Positions 26,558-34,402 of a stretch of DNA of 57,908 nt are shown one piece after another; within the stretch, counting starts at the first letter, position 1; each line of letters begins with the position of its first letter. The stretch covers positions 1 through 57,908 of the forward strand of contig NZ_JACZFQ010000123.1 of NCBI RefSeq assembly GCF_014904755.1, read 5' to 3'. A model generated the notes under the pieces. The model saw only the letters and a program-made list of their open reading frames with translations, made no database searches and was not told the DNA's origin. The stretch is from Neoluteolibacter marinus. GTDB lineage: Bacteria; Verrucomicrobiota; Verrucomicrobiia; Verrucomicrobiales; Akkermansiaceae. The translations under genes were made by a program, and so were the position numbers.

Positions 26558-27970
26558 TTACCAGGTCGTGACGGTCCTCCAGGCCCCTTCGAGGTAGATT
26601 TTGAAGGTGTTGTCGAACGTGTTGATGACCTGCATTCCTTCGTAGAAGCCGGTCGGATTTCCGGTCGTGGTTTTCGTCACCAGTCCGGGCAGCGTGAACC
26701 TCGAATAACTACTCCCGTCGTAGCCCTTCAGCTCGATCCGGTCGGCCTGCGTCCCGGTCCCGCCAAGGTATTGCATCAGCCCCCGGTTCCCGGCCGATGC
26801 GGTCGAGCCCGAATCGTAGCGGACAGCGTCCTGGATTCCCCACGCCGGCAGGTCGAACTGCCCCGCGTTGTCGAGCGCTGGAATCGTCAGACTCTGCCGG
26901 TTCGACGCAAGCCCGCCGTCGCCGACCACCATGCCGGTGACCGAGGCGCTCGCCTTGCGCAGCTTCCCGCCGCCGGCTCCGAAGTCCGACACGGTGACCG
27001 AGTCGAGGAAGTAGGTGCCGCCCACATAGATCGCCGGCAGGGTCGAGCTGTTCCCCAGCATCTTCGTGCGCGTCATGATCAGGGATCCTGCGGTGGTCTC
27101 GATGTGACCGTTTGGCGTCCCCGTGATCGCCTCGAAATTACCCTCGCGGATGGTCAGTCGGTTTCCCGCACTGAGGACATGCTGGCTTCCCCCTCCGGTG
27201 TCGCATTGGTCCAGCACCACGGACGAACCCGCGGCCAGCTGCCACGACACGCCCACGCTGTTCGAGTTGACGCACTTGTGGAAGGTCACGGTCTGCGTGA
27301 AGACCCCGCAGTAGGCTCCGATCCCGTTCGAGTTGAATTCGCAGGTGTCGAATTCCGAGTTGTCAAAGCGGTTGATGTAGACCCCGCGGGCGAACCCGGT
27401 GATGTAGCAATCCCGCACCGACAGGAAGGCGTGGCTCGGAGTGCTGGCCTTGTCGGCGTTGATGCCGTAGCCCGTCGCGCTGCCGGCTCCGACGCCCTCG
27501 ATCCGCAGCCGGGAGACGACCCCTGACTTCGTCACGGTCGTCGCTTCGGGAGAAGTGATGAACGTGATTCCGTGTCCCGATGAGTTCGTCTGGGCGATGA
27601 TCGACTTGTTGGACCCTTCCCCGAACATCAGACCTTGCTGCAGGTCCCACTGGATGCCGCTGCCATTGATCTCCCACCGACCAGCGGGAATGAACACGGG
27701 CCGGTTGGTTGCCATCGCCGCGTGAAGCGCCGCAAGGTTGCCTGTCCTCACCGAATCCGAAACGCCGGTTCCGGCGGTCGCCAGATACGGGGCGTGCATG
27801 ATGCTCACGAAGTTCAGCTCCGCGAACGACGGAACGTCGATGGCCTCGCGAAAGGCGGCTTGCTCCTCCGACGTGTCGATCCCGCCGCCTTGGCTGTTGA
27901 CGTGGTCGGGTTCCTGCGCGGTGACGACGGCCGCCATCAGCAGCCAGAGGAGCTTGAAGAGGTGTTTCAT
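26558..27970 (-). CDS. Right-handed beta-helix tail spike / depolymerase-like protein with an apparent signal peptide
   Basis: The middle of this 470-aa protein is a parallel beta-helix of the pectate-lyase fold: ALHAAMATNRPVFIPAGRW (typical spike entry), GEGSNKSII, and repeated rungs such as VRDCYITGFARGVYINRF and NSEFDTCEFNSNGIGAY. These folds cleave or bind capsular polysaccharide in phage spikes. The C-terminal region (GLMQYLGGTGTQADRIELKGYDG and YEGMQVINTFDNTFKIYL) looks like a trimerising head. Oddly, it begins MKHLFKLLWLLMAAVVTAQ, a textbook Sec signal peptide, which virion proteins should not have. An alternative is that the real start lies after it, but no ATG follows for more than 30 residues. 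Confidence 0.75.
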   Translation of the reverse strand: MKHLFKLLWLLMAAVVTAQEPDHVNSQGGGIDTSEEQAAFREAIDVPSFAELNFVSIMHAPYLATAGTGVSDSVRTGNLAALHAAMATNRPVFIPAGRWEINGSGIQWDLQQGLMFGEGSNKSIIAQTNSSGHGITFITSPEATTVTKSGVVSRLRIEGVGAGSATGYGINADKASTPSHAFLSVRDCYITGFARGVYINRFDNSEFDTCEFNSNGIGAYCGVFTQTVTFHKCVNSNSVGVSWQLAAGSSVVLDQCDTGGGSQHVLSAGNRLTIREGNFEAITGTPNGHIETTAGSLIMTRTKMLGNSSTLPAIYVGGTYFLDSVTVSDFGAGGGKLRKASASVTGMVVGDGGLASNRQSLTIPALDNAGQFDLPAWGIQDAVRYDSGSTASAGNRGLMQYLGGTGTQADRIELKGYDGSSYSRFTLPGLVTKTTTGNPTGFYEGMQVINTFDNTFKIYLEGAWRTVTTW

Positions 27971-27991
27971 GATCGGTGAAAGGCGGGTGAT

Positions 27992-28249
27992 TCAGGCGGT
28001 GGCGGTCTTCGGCTTGCCCCCGTCGCTGGTGTCGAAGAAGACATCGCCGTTGTTGATGGCTGCGTTAGCCGCTGCGAGGTCGGCGTAGGTCGGGAAGCCC
28101 AGGGCGGTGCGCAGCGCCAGCAGCTGCGCGGCATCCATCGCCTGGATCGCGGCCAGCACGTTGGCCGCGGTCACCGGTGCCGGTGTTCCTGCCGGGCCGC
28201 TCGGTCCCTGTTGCCCGGTGCTGATGATCTTGTCGATGGTCTCGCTCAT
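27992..28249 (-). CDS. Small tail-associated protein with a collagen-like GPSGPAG segment
   Basis: This is an 85-aa protein with the short collagen-like stretch GQQGPSGPAGTPAP, then a helical part (AANVLAAIQAMDAAQLLALRTALGFP) and a C-terminal NNGDVFFDTSDGGKPKTATA. Its ATG overlaps the stop of the preceding gene (ATGA). Short Gly-X-Y segments are common in phage tail fibres and may help trimerise. Its position between two tail genes supports a virion role. Confidence 0.6.
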   Translation of the reverse strand: MSETIDKIISTGQQGPSGPAGTPAPVTAANVLAAIQAMDAAQLLALRTALGFPTYADLAAANAAINNGDVFFDTSDGGKPKTATA

Positions 28250-28572
28250 GGCTCGGTGATGCTGCCGGTCTTGGTGATGGTTCCCTCTTCCAGGTTGTGC
28301 GGCTCGCCCAGGGCGTCGGTGAAGACCAGGTCATGGCGGAAGACTCCGTCGGGAATGGCGTCCACCGCGGCCACGGCCAGCACCTGGTCGAAGAGGCCGA
28401 TGGTGATGTCCACCCACTCGAAGGTGAAGGTCGCCAGCAGCGTGCCGCCCGGCTCCGGCCGCACCTCAGCGGCGAGGATGCCGCCGGTGCAGTCGATGCC
28501 CGTGACACCGTCGCTCTCCAGATACTGGCGGCGGCGGCGGAAGACCCGGCCATGTTTCAGGGTGAAGTTCAC
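28246..28572 (-). CDS. Phage protein of unknown function (tail region)
   Basis: This is a 108-aa product. The only sensible start is a GTG (VNFTLKHGRVFRRRRQYL), 7 bp after the upstream stop. The body is beta-rich (LLATFTFEWVDITIG, VFRHDLVFTDALG), resembling baseplate/upper-protein N-terminal modules, but no family can be named. It overlaps the next gene by 4 bp. Confidence 0.55.
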   Translation of the reverse strand: MNFTLKHGRVFRRRRQYLESDGVTGIDCTGGILAAEVRPEPGGTLLATFTFEWVDITIGLFDQVLAVAAVDAIPDGVFRHDLVFTDALGEPHNLEEGTITKTGSITEP

Positions 28573-28579
28573 GGGGTGC

Positions 28580-29158
28580 CTAGTAGATCGTTTCCGGGAC
28601 CAGGGTGTGCGGCGCGGCCGGCGGCGAGTAAGTGGACAGCACCGGCGTGCCGGTCTCGCCGCCGTCGTAGGGCGACCACGTCGCGACCTCGAAGGGATGG
28701 CCGGCATTCTGGCCGCCGCTGAAGCCGAAGACGCCGCCGATGTTGGTGATCAGCTGGTACTCCAGCGACTCGTCCCAGGTCAGGCAGTAGTTGCCGCCGC
28801 CCTCGCCGTCCCAGTGCCCGCCGGTATTCGTCCAGTGCGGGCGGCCGTTCCGCAGGCCGGCCGGGAGCAAGGTGGGGAAGACCAGCGCCGTGGCTCCGTC
28901 CTTGGTCAAGGCACCGGACACGGCGATCGACGGCAGGCGGAACTCCGCCGTCTCCTGTCCGGGAGCAGTGGGCGACAGGTCGCCGCCACCCACCGCGCCC
29001 AGGACGAAGGGAGCCGCCGGGGACAGATCCGCGCCGCCCTCGCCGGCGACATGGCCGGGCGACGTCGGTGACAGGTCCCCGCCGCCGGCCGCGCCCAGGA
29101 CGTGGGGCGCATCCGGTGCGAGGTCGCTTCCTCCTTCGGCGGTGATCTGGTGTCCCAT
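28580..29158 (-). CDS. Tail-region protein with four tandem ~16-residue N-terminal repeats
   Basis: This is a 192-aa protein. Residues about 6-70 are four repeats of the form (A/V/E)GG(S/G/A)DL(A/S)P-x2-P-x5, for example AGGGDLSPTSPGHV and EGGADLSPAAPFVL, giving a Pro/Gly-rich stalk. The C-terminal 120 residues look globular (ALVFPTLLPAGLRNGRPHW, GNYCLTWDESLEYQL). It could be a tail decoration or fibre linker. No database-type family is recognised. Confidence 0.6.
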   Translation of the reverse strand: MGHQITAEGGSDLAPDAPHVLGAAGGGDLSPTSPGHVAGEGGADLSPAAPFVLGAVGGGDLSPTAPGQETAEFRLPSIAVSGALTKDGATALVFPTLLPAGLRNGRPHWTNTGGHWDGEGGGNYCLTWDESLEYQLITNIGGVFGFSGGQNAGHPFEVATWSPYDGGETGTPVLSTYSPPAAPHTLVPETIY

Positions 29159-29161
29159 CTT

Positions 29162-29198
29162 CTTTCAGCGTTTCAGGTTTCAGCGTTTCAGCTTTTCC
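29162..29198. repeat. Tandem TTTCAGC-type linker
   Basis: Four TTTCAG words occur in 37 bp in front of the 192-aa protein gene (read GCTGAAA on the coding strand). A closely similar linker ending CAGCTTTTCCC occurs at 46053-46086 in the early region on the other arm. Confidence 0.55.
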
Positions 29199-29199
29199 C

Positions 29200-29733
29200 T
29201 CACGACGGGAAGTTGACGGTCTGCAGCGTCGAGTAGATCGGCCACAGCTCGAACATCGGCTCCTGCGTCTTCTTCTCGGACGGCGGCGGATCCATGGCGC
29301 GGATCTCGCAGAAGATGGCCAGCGTGTTGCGGTCCTCGCCGTCGTGCTTTCGCTCCTGCAGGTTGACCCAGCCGCGCAGCTTGCGATCGCTCTTCACGAA
29401 GGGCGTCTGCGGCGTGTCCTGGACGATGGCCCCGGCGAGGCCGTAGCGCATGCGGTCGAAGAGTTCGGTCGTGTAGCGCGTCTTGATCTCGAAGGGATCG
29501 GCGACGGTGTATTCATCGACGCCCTGTCGCCAGCCGAGGTTCGCGTCCACTTCGTCGAATTCCTCGCGGACCTTGACGGGCTTGTGGACGGCGGAGTTCA
29601 CGCCGGCCAGTTCCAGCCACAGCGCCGAGCCGGAGACCGGGCGGGTGGCCAGGTCGGACGTGCCGGACGCTTCCAGCGCGATGTAGATGATCTTCCCGGC
29701 GAAGAGCTTTTCGGAGAGTGCGAGTAGTGCCAT
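29200..29733 (-). CDS. Major tail tube protein
   Basis: This is a 177-aa, beta-rich protein in the tube position between the terminator/connector genes and the tape-measure group. It has words such as GKIIYIALEASGTSDLATRP, WLELAGVNSAVHKP, RYTTELFDRMRYGLAG and LAIFCEIRAMDPP. No sheath protein is encoded, so the tube should be that of a siphovirus. The assignment rests on position, size and fold-type, not on a clear signature. Confidence 0.6.
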   Translation of the reverse strand: MALLALSEKLFAGKIIYIALEASGTSDLATRPVSGSALWLELAGVNSAVHKPVKVREEFDEVDANLGWRQGVDEYTVADPFEIKTRYTTELFDRMRYGLAGAIVQDTPQTPFVKSDRKLRGWVNLQERKHDGEDRNTLAIFCEIRAMDPPPSEKKTQEPMFELWPIYSTLQTVNFPS

Positions 29734-29764
29734 GATCGTGGTGCCTTTCTATGGGTGCGGTGTT

Positions 29765-29980
29765 TCAGGCGACGCCGTCGATGGTGCCCAGCCCCTGCTT
29801 CACCGCTTCTTCGGCGGTGGCCTTCGCAAGCTTCATCCGCTTGCCCTTCGCGTGATGCGCTTCGCCGATGATGGCGGCATGCTGCGTCACGGTGAACCAG
29901 ACCTGAACGGGCGCTTCAACACCCTTTCCGGCCTCCGATGCGGGGGTTTCACCCGCTGCCTTTTCTGTTGTTTTGCCCAT
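29765..29980 (-). CDS. Small phage protein of unknown function
   Basis: This is a 71-aa basic/alanine-rich product (MGKTTEKAAGE...GLGTIDGVA) between the tail terminator and tube genes. Its composition resembles that of the 67-aa protein at 31803-32006: both start MGKTTEKA/MAKKATDQ, and both end in an Ala-rich helix. They may be head-tail joining decorations. No family is recognised. Confidence 0.5.
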   Translation of the reverse strand: MGKTTEKAAGETPASEAGKGVEAPVQVWFTVTQHAAIIGEAHHAKGKRMKLAKATAEEAVKQGLGTIDGVA

Positions 29981-30006
29981 GTTGTTAGGTCGGTTGGTTG
30001 GATTGG

Positions 30007-30513
30007 TCAGAAGGACTGCTCGCGCTCGAACTGCAGCGAATAGGCCGTGAAGTCGTCGTCGGGGATGGGGTCGAAGGACAGCGCCCGGATCTCCTCATAC
30101 CAGGCCAGCCCGGTCGGCCGGATCTGCGCGTCGTGCAGGCCGCGCATCAGCGCCACCACCAGCTCCAGCGCGCTGCGGCTGCCCTTTTGCCGCAGCCGCG
30201 GGTGGACGTAGAGCTGCAGCTCCATCTCCACCGTCATCTGCGGGCCCGGCGCCAGCGGGTCGGGGTTCTTCCCGCCGCCGGCGATGACCAGCAGCGACAG
30301 CCCCTTGTGCTTGCCGATGGCATGCTGGACCGCCTGCTCGATCTCCTTGTTCGTCGCTTCCGGCGGGATCACCGTGACATTGGCCGCGGTGAAGTCGGTA
30401 AGGTCCGCACCATTCTGCAGGACCTTCGCCTCGGCGATGAAGTCGGCCACGGCCTCAAGCATCGGGTCGAGTTCGCGGGTCGCGTTGATCTCGGTGGTCA
30501 GTTGGTAGCCCAT
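30007..30513 (-). CDS. Tail terminator / minor tail protein (Mu gp37-like position)
   Basis: This is a 168-aa product. The central part (SLLVIAGGGKNPDP, MTVEMELQLYVHPRLRQKGSRSALELVVALMRGLHD) matches the pattern of tail-completion proteins that cap the tube, and it follows the gpG-like morphogenesis gene as in Mu relatives. No motif is diagnostic. Confidence 0.6.
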   Translation of the reverse strand: MGYQLTTEINATRELDPMLEAVADFIAEAKVLQNGADLTDFTAANVTVIPPEATNKEIEQAVQHAIGKHKGLSLLVIAGGGKNPDPLAPGPQMTVEMELQLYVHPRLRQKGSRSALELVVALMRGLHDAQIRPTGLAWYEEIRALSFDPIPDDDFTAYSLQFEREQSF

Positions 30514-30542
30514 CGGAAAGAGAGTCTATCAGTGGCGCTCGG

Positions 30543-31151
30543 TCATTTCCCGCGCAGCAGCGGTTCCAGTGCATTGCGGAAGGCGCGGAGGAAGGCCGCC
30601 CGCGTGCTGATGTCCTTCAGCTGGGTGCCCAGCGGTGCGCGGGCCGGCAGGTTGAGCTTGCGGTTGTGGGCGCGCACGGTGGTGGCGACCTTTTGCCTGG
30701 ATCCGTCGAAATGGCGGCCGGCCAGCTTCTTCTTCAGCCGCCGCTGGTAGTCCTTCGTCAGCTTGCCGCGGTTGTTGAACTTTTGCGCGATGGTACGGCG
30801 GGTGTGCGACTTCACCGGGACCTGTCCCTTGAAGCCGAACTCGTGGATCGCGAAGTAGACCACGTTCGACCCGAAGGCGACGCTGATCTCTCCGGTGCGC
30901 AGGTTCAGCTGCGCCTTGGTCGAGCGGATCGACTTGCGCAGCCTCCCGCTGCGCACGCCCAGCTTGCCCTGTGCCACGGGGAATGGACCTTGGCCCGTGA
31001 AGCGCCGCTCCACCGCCATGCCGACGATCTCCTTGGCCGCGACATTCACCGCCCTGACCAGCCGGATGAGCGAGCGTTCCTGCAGGCGCGATGCCGTTTC
31101 CAGCAGCGTCCGCAACCGCTCGTCTTCGCTTGTGTCGATTCTGACTTCCAT
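30543..31151 (-). CDS. Phage virion morphogenesis protein (Mu gpG-like)
   Basis: This is a 202-aa basic protein. The signature region FGSNVVYFAIHEFGFKGQVPVKSH, preceded by VRSGRLRKSIRS, is the HK97 gp10 / Mu G tail-completion pattern ('Y-A-x-x-H-E-F-G'). The C-terminal half is rich in Arg and Lys. It should join head and tail. It starts 9 bp after the connector gene. Confidence 0.75.
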   Translation of the reverse strand: MEVRIDTSEDERLRTLLETASRLQERSLIRLVRAVNVAAKEIVGMAVERRFTGQGPFPVAQGKLGVRSGRLRKSIRSTKAQLNLRTGEISVAFGSNVVYFAIHEFGFKGQVPVKSHTRRTIAQKFNNRGKLTKDYQRRLKKKLAGRHFDGSRQKVATTVRAHNRKLNLPARAPLGTQLKDISTRAAFLRAFRNALEPLLRGK

Positions 31152-31160
31152 GGTCGTGTC

Positions 31161-31772
31161 TCATTCGCCGCTGAATCGGCGGTAGGAGCGCAGCACGTAG
31201 GCCACGTCGTCCAGCAGGCCCAGGCCGGTGGTCCGCGGGCCGTCGTCGGACTGGCTGCGGAAGCTGACGGCGGAGAACAGCCCGCGGCTTTCCGCTTCGT
31301 GCTGGCACTGCGCGACCCACGCTTCCAGGACATCGTCCGGCAGCGCGTTCGCCTCGGCCGGCATGGCGGTGCCGTCGCGTGGATCCAGCCAGTAGCCGCC
31401 GGTGTAGGTGATGCGCAGCTTCTGCCGCAGGGAGCCGGCCAGCGTGTCGCTTTCCAGCAGGCCGCTGCTTTCGTCCAGCTGCCATTCGTCGATCACCTGC
31501 TCGGTGGCGGTGCCGTCCGGGTCGATGACTTCGACCGTGTCCAGGGACTCGACGGGATAGCGGCGCAGGACCCATGCGGAGGCCCGCGCCTTGAAAGTGT
31601 CCACCGCGGCCGTGCTTCGTGCGAAGTCGCGGTTGCAGTGACGGTCGAACTTGCCCGCCACGCTCTTCCCCAGGGCGGCGACCTCGTCATCCCATTCGGC
31701 CTCCCCTGCAGCCGCATCGGGCAGCAAGCGGGACTTCAGATAGACGATGGTGGCGAATCCTGCGGTGAGCAT
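31161..31772 (-). CDS. Head-tail connector (gp6/gp36-like adaptor)
   Basis: This is a 203-aa product. It has the pattern of head-tail adaptors: an N-terminal helix region (LGKSVAGKFDRHCNRDFAR), then a strand-rich hairpin (RRYPVESLDTVEVIDPDGT, LRITYTGGYWLDP) and helices to the C-terminus (LLDDVAYVLRSYRRF). The phrase YTGGYW is common in such adaptors. It sits two genes after the capsid. Confidence 0.7.
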   Translation of the reverse strand: MLTAGFATIVYLKSRLLPDAAAGEAEWDDEVAALGKSVAGKFDRHCNRDFARSTAAVDTFKARASAWVLRRYPVESLDTVEVIDPDGTATEQVIDEWQLDESSGLLESDTLAGSLRQKLRITYTGGYWLDPRDGTAMPAEANALPDDVLEAWVAQCQHEAESRGLFSAVSFRSQSDDGPRTTGLGLLDDVAYVLRSYRRFSGE

Positions 31773-31802
31773 GGCGGGCGTCGTGGTTCGGGGTGGGAGG
31801 GA

Positions 31803-32006
31803 TCAGTCCTCGACGATCTCGACGTAGGCACCCAGTGCCGCGGCGCGTTCCGCCGTGGTCTGGAAGGTCTCGCCCTTCGCGTAGTGGGCACCGTCTTCGC
31901 CGACCGGCTGTCCGGTCACCCGCACCGTCACGGTGGGAGCGCCGGATTCATCCGGCTTGGACAGACCGGCTGCACCGGGATCTTGATCTGTTGCTTTTTT
32001 GGCCAT
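31803..32006 (-). CDS. Small head-tail region protein carrying a host REP-like insertion in frame
   Basis: This is a 67-aa protein starting MAKKATDQDPGAAG. Residues of the segment LSKPDESGAP are encoded by an exact 31-bp copy (31935-31965) of the host intergenic element at 3578-3608. The rest (VRVTGQPVGEDGAHYAKGETFQTTAERAAAL) is a small beta/helix unit, similar in size to capsid-decoration or joining proteins that follow major capsid genes. An upstream ATG at 32102 would add 32 residues with no ribosome-binding site. Confidence 0.6.
   Translation of the reverse strand: MAKKATDQDPGAAGLSKPDESGAPTVTVRVTGQPVGEDGAHYAKGETFQTTAERAAALGAYVEIVED
31935..31965 (-). repeat. Exact 31-bp copy of the host REP-like unit, inside a coding sequence
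   Basis: It is identical to the left unit of the host element at 3578-3608 in opposite orientation, including the palindrome GCCGGATTCATCCGGC. It is in frame within the 67-aa gene and does not disrupt it. Confidence 0.85.
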
Positions 32007-32106
32007 TTCAGTGATCTGGAAATCGGGTTTGGAGATTGGGGGCGGCGGCCGGAAAAACCCAAGAAACCGTCCGTCGCCCTGTGGGGGATGCGCTCCCCGC
32101 AATCGC

Positions 32107-33513
32107 TTACGACGCCGCGGTGGTCAGCACGGCGAAGGAGGTCGCGCGGCGGATCTTGCAGCCGAAGCGCGCGATCCCGCGGAAGACCCGCTCGTAGGTG
32201 GTCCAGCCGGCGTGGTCGCTGCCGTCGAACTCGAAGTCGGAGCGGACACCGACCGCCAGGCCGTTCGGATCACCGAAGACCGCCACCTTGCTGCCCGCGG
32301 TGTTCGCGGTGGGCGCGGCGAAGGCCGGCATCACCGGGTAGCCGAGGATATTGCCCAGGCCGCCGGCGGTCGGGGCCTCGGTCGCCGTCAGGAAGATCGG
32401 GCGGCCGTTGAGGTCCTTGACGTGCAGGCAGCGCACCAGGATCTGCGGGTGCATCCACCAGCGGGCCATGCGGTTGAGCACGATGGGATCCACGGTCAGC
32501 AGCGCACGGGTGAAGTCCTCGAAGTCGAGGGTCTCCATCGTGGTATTGCCGCTGGCGGCGGTGGCGGCGGTGCCGCCGGCGAAGATGCCGGTCATCCCGC
32601 CATCGGTCGCATCCGCGGTGCCATCGGCCTGCAGGCAGCTCCAGTCCATGACGTAGGCCACGGACTCGGCGAAGTCGCTGAGCACGTCGGCGGTCACGTC
32701 GAACTCGCTGTCGTCCAGCAACTGCTTCGACACGCCCAGCAGGGCGGCGATGACTTCCACCTCGAGCGTGACCGAGGTGCCCGCCTTCGCGGTGTCCTCG
32801 GAGATGGTGCCGCCCTCGGTGAGCACGTAGCCGGCCGCAGCCCGCGCGGTCTTCACCGGGAACTTGGTCTGCTTGGTGCCCAGGCGCCGGACGCCGAAGC
32901 TGTTCCACACGCCGTAGGTGGCGAGGGTGTCGTAGATGTCGGACGCCAGCGCGTCGTCGATCAGCGTGGAGCCCGGCGAGCTATCCTCGCCCAGGCCGGT
33001 CTTCATCTCCGGCGTGAGCGGGATGCTCAGGGCATGGCGGACGGAGGCATTCAGGCGCACGCGCTTTTCCTCGTCCTCCATGATCCGGCGGATCGGGTCG
33101 CCGTTCGCCATCTTCAGCTCACGGGACAGCTGCAGGTTCAGCTTCTGGATCGCCTTGAGGAACTCGGCGTCGGACACGTAGTTCGCGTTCTTGATCTTGG
33201 TCAGATCCTCGAAGGCTTTCTTCGTCTCCTTGTCCAGGTTGTCGTACTTCGCGACCAGCGAGTCGGTGGTCTCCTGCTGCTTCTTCAGGCTGCCCAGGAC
33301 CTTGCCCTGGAACTCGCCCTCGGACATGACAGCGGCACCGCCTCCAGCGGACTCCGGCTCGCTGTCCATGAGCAGACCCAGGGTGAAGGGGAAGACGGCA
33401 AGGGCGGCACCGCCACCCAGGGCGGACATTTCATTGCCGAAGGCAAAGGCCAGGCCGGCAAGGACGAGGGTGCAGACCCAGAGGGCGCACGTGGTGTTTC
33501 GGTTTCGGTTCAT
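32107..33513 (-). CDS. HK97-fold major capsid protein with a strongly hydrophobic N-terminus
   Basis: This is a 468-aa product. The capsid domain (about 190-460) shows the HK97-family course: SSPGSTLIDDALASDIYDTL, FPVKTARAAAGYVLTEGGTI, VTLEVEVIAALLGVSKQLLDDS, ILVRCLHVKDLNGRPIF, and the last strand with ERVFRGIARFG. A helical delta region (about 70-130, KVLGSLKKQQETTDSLVAKYD) would be removed by the protease encoded upstream. Unusually, residues 8-60 hold two membrane-like helices (CALWVCTLVLAGLAFAFG and ALAVFPFTLGLLM) before the delta region. The start is the ATG at 33513; an ATG at 33555 overlaps the protease gene. Read from 33513, the N-terminus is basic (MNRNRN) then hydrophobic. Confidence 0.85.
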   Translation of the reverse strand: MNRNRNTTCALWVCTLVLAGLAFAFGNEMSALGGGAALAVFPFTLGLLMDSEPESAGGGAAVMSEGEFQGKVLGSLKKQQETTDSLVAKYDNLDKETKKAFEDLTKIKNANYVSDAEFLKAIQKLNLQLSRELKMANGDPIRRIMEDEEKRVRLNASVRHALSIPLTPEMKTGLGEDSSPGSTLIDDALASDIYDTLATYGVWNSFGVRRLGTKQTKFPVKTARAAAGYVLTEGGTISEDTAKAGTSVTLEVEVIAALLGVSKQLLDDSEFDVTADVLSDFAESVAYVMDWSCLQADGTADATDGGMTGIFAGGTAATAASGNTTMETLDFEDFTRALLTVDPIVLNRMARWWMHPQILVRCLHVKDLNGRPIFLTATEAPTAGGLGNILGYPVMPAFAAPTANTAGSKVAVFGDPNGLAVGVRSDFEFDGSDHAGWTTYERVFRGIARFGCKIRRATSFAVLTTAAS

Positions 33514-33551
33514 TTGATGTTTTCGGTCGATGTTGGTTGGTGGCGTGCTCT

Positions 33552-34355
33552 TCACACGCCCAGCTTCCGCAGGAACTCCCTCCGTCCGGCCGCGCGCCGC
33601 TCTGCTTCCTCACCGCCGGCGCGCGTGCCTGGTGATTCGCTGTTGCCGTCCTTCCGTGGTCCCTCGAAATCTTTCTTCCCGGCGATCCGGCGCAGCTCGC
33701 GGCGCAGCAGCCCGCGGGTCAGCTCGTCGGTCTCTTCCTTCGCCAGCGCGTCGGCGGCGATGTGTAGGAACTTCATGTCGTCGTCATCCATGCCGATCCC
33801 GGCGAGGTCCGCGTCCTTCACGCAGCCCTCCGTGTGCGCCTTGGCCAGCGCGTCCGGGTTCGCGCCGATGATGCAGGCGCTCAACTCGATCTGCTCCTGC
33901 TCCAGATAGATATACCGGATCTTGTCGCCGGCCTCCGCGGTGAGACCCAGATCCCGCAGCGCGGCACCCCAGCCCTCGCCGCCGTTGCGCACGTAGCGCA
34001 CCGGGTAGAAGCCGACGCTCACCGCCTTGAGGAAGCCACCCTCGGTCATCTTCCAGCCGAGCTGGGCGAGCTTGTTCTCCTCCACGTCCTTCGCCCACTG
34101 GACCCGCTCGATCAGGTTGCGGCCTTCCACCTTCGCAGAGACCACCTTGCCCAGCAGTTTGTCGATCGACCAGTAGTTGTGGGAATCGACGAAGGGCGCA
34201 TTCTTCGCGAACCGCGTGAAGCGCCAGCCGGCCGCGGCGATCACCTCCTGGTAGCAGTCGAGCGTTTCGTTCGACGCGATGTAGTCCACGATGCCCTTGG
34301 CGGCGTCGATGATCTTGACCTCGGGGTTCAGCGTTCGCGTGAGTTGCTTGGACAT
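33552..34355 (-). CDS. HK97-family prohead protease
   Basis: This is a 267-aa serine protease that trims the scaffold/delta domain of the capsid protein. The catalytic His is in FVDSHNYW and the catalytic Ser in LKAVSVGFYP, with the downstream acidic region LSACIIGAN as in the U35 family. The charged C-terminal tail (about 190-267) could act as scaffold. It lies directly upstream of the capsid gene, the usual order. Confidence 0.88.
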   Translation of the reverse strand: MSKQLTRTLNPEVKIIDAAKGIVDYIASNETLDCYQEVIAAAGWRFTRFAKNAPFVDSHNYWSIDKLLGKVVSAKVEGRNLIERVQWAKDVEENKLAQLGWKMTEGGFLKAVSVGFYPVRYVRNGGEGWGAALRDLGLTAEAGDKIRYIYLEQEQIELSACIIGANPDALAKAHTEGCVKDADLAGIGMDDDDMKFLHIAADALAKEETDELTRGLLRRELRRIAGKKDFEGPRKDGNSESPGTRAGGEEAERRAAGRREFLRKLGV

Positions 34356-34402
34356 GGGAAAGACGATTTGTGTTCAGGGTAGCAAGGGCGCTCGGTGGAT
34401 TT

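Noticed and set aside
24728-27526. Very long plus-strand open frame (932 codons) antisense to tail genes
   Set aside because: It is Arg/Gly/Val-rich with no domains, and it lies opposite genes with clear structural motifs and tight minus-strand spacing. GC-rich third positions create such mirror frames.
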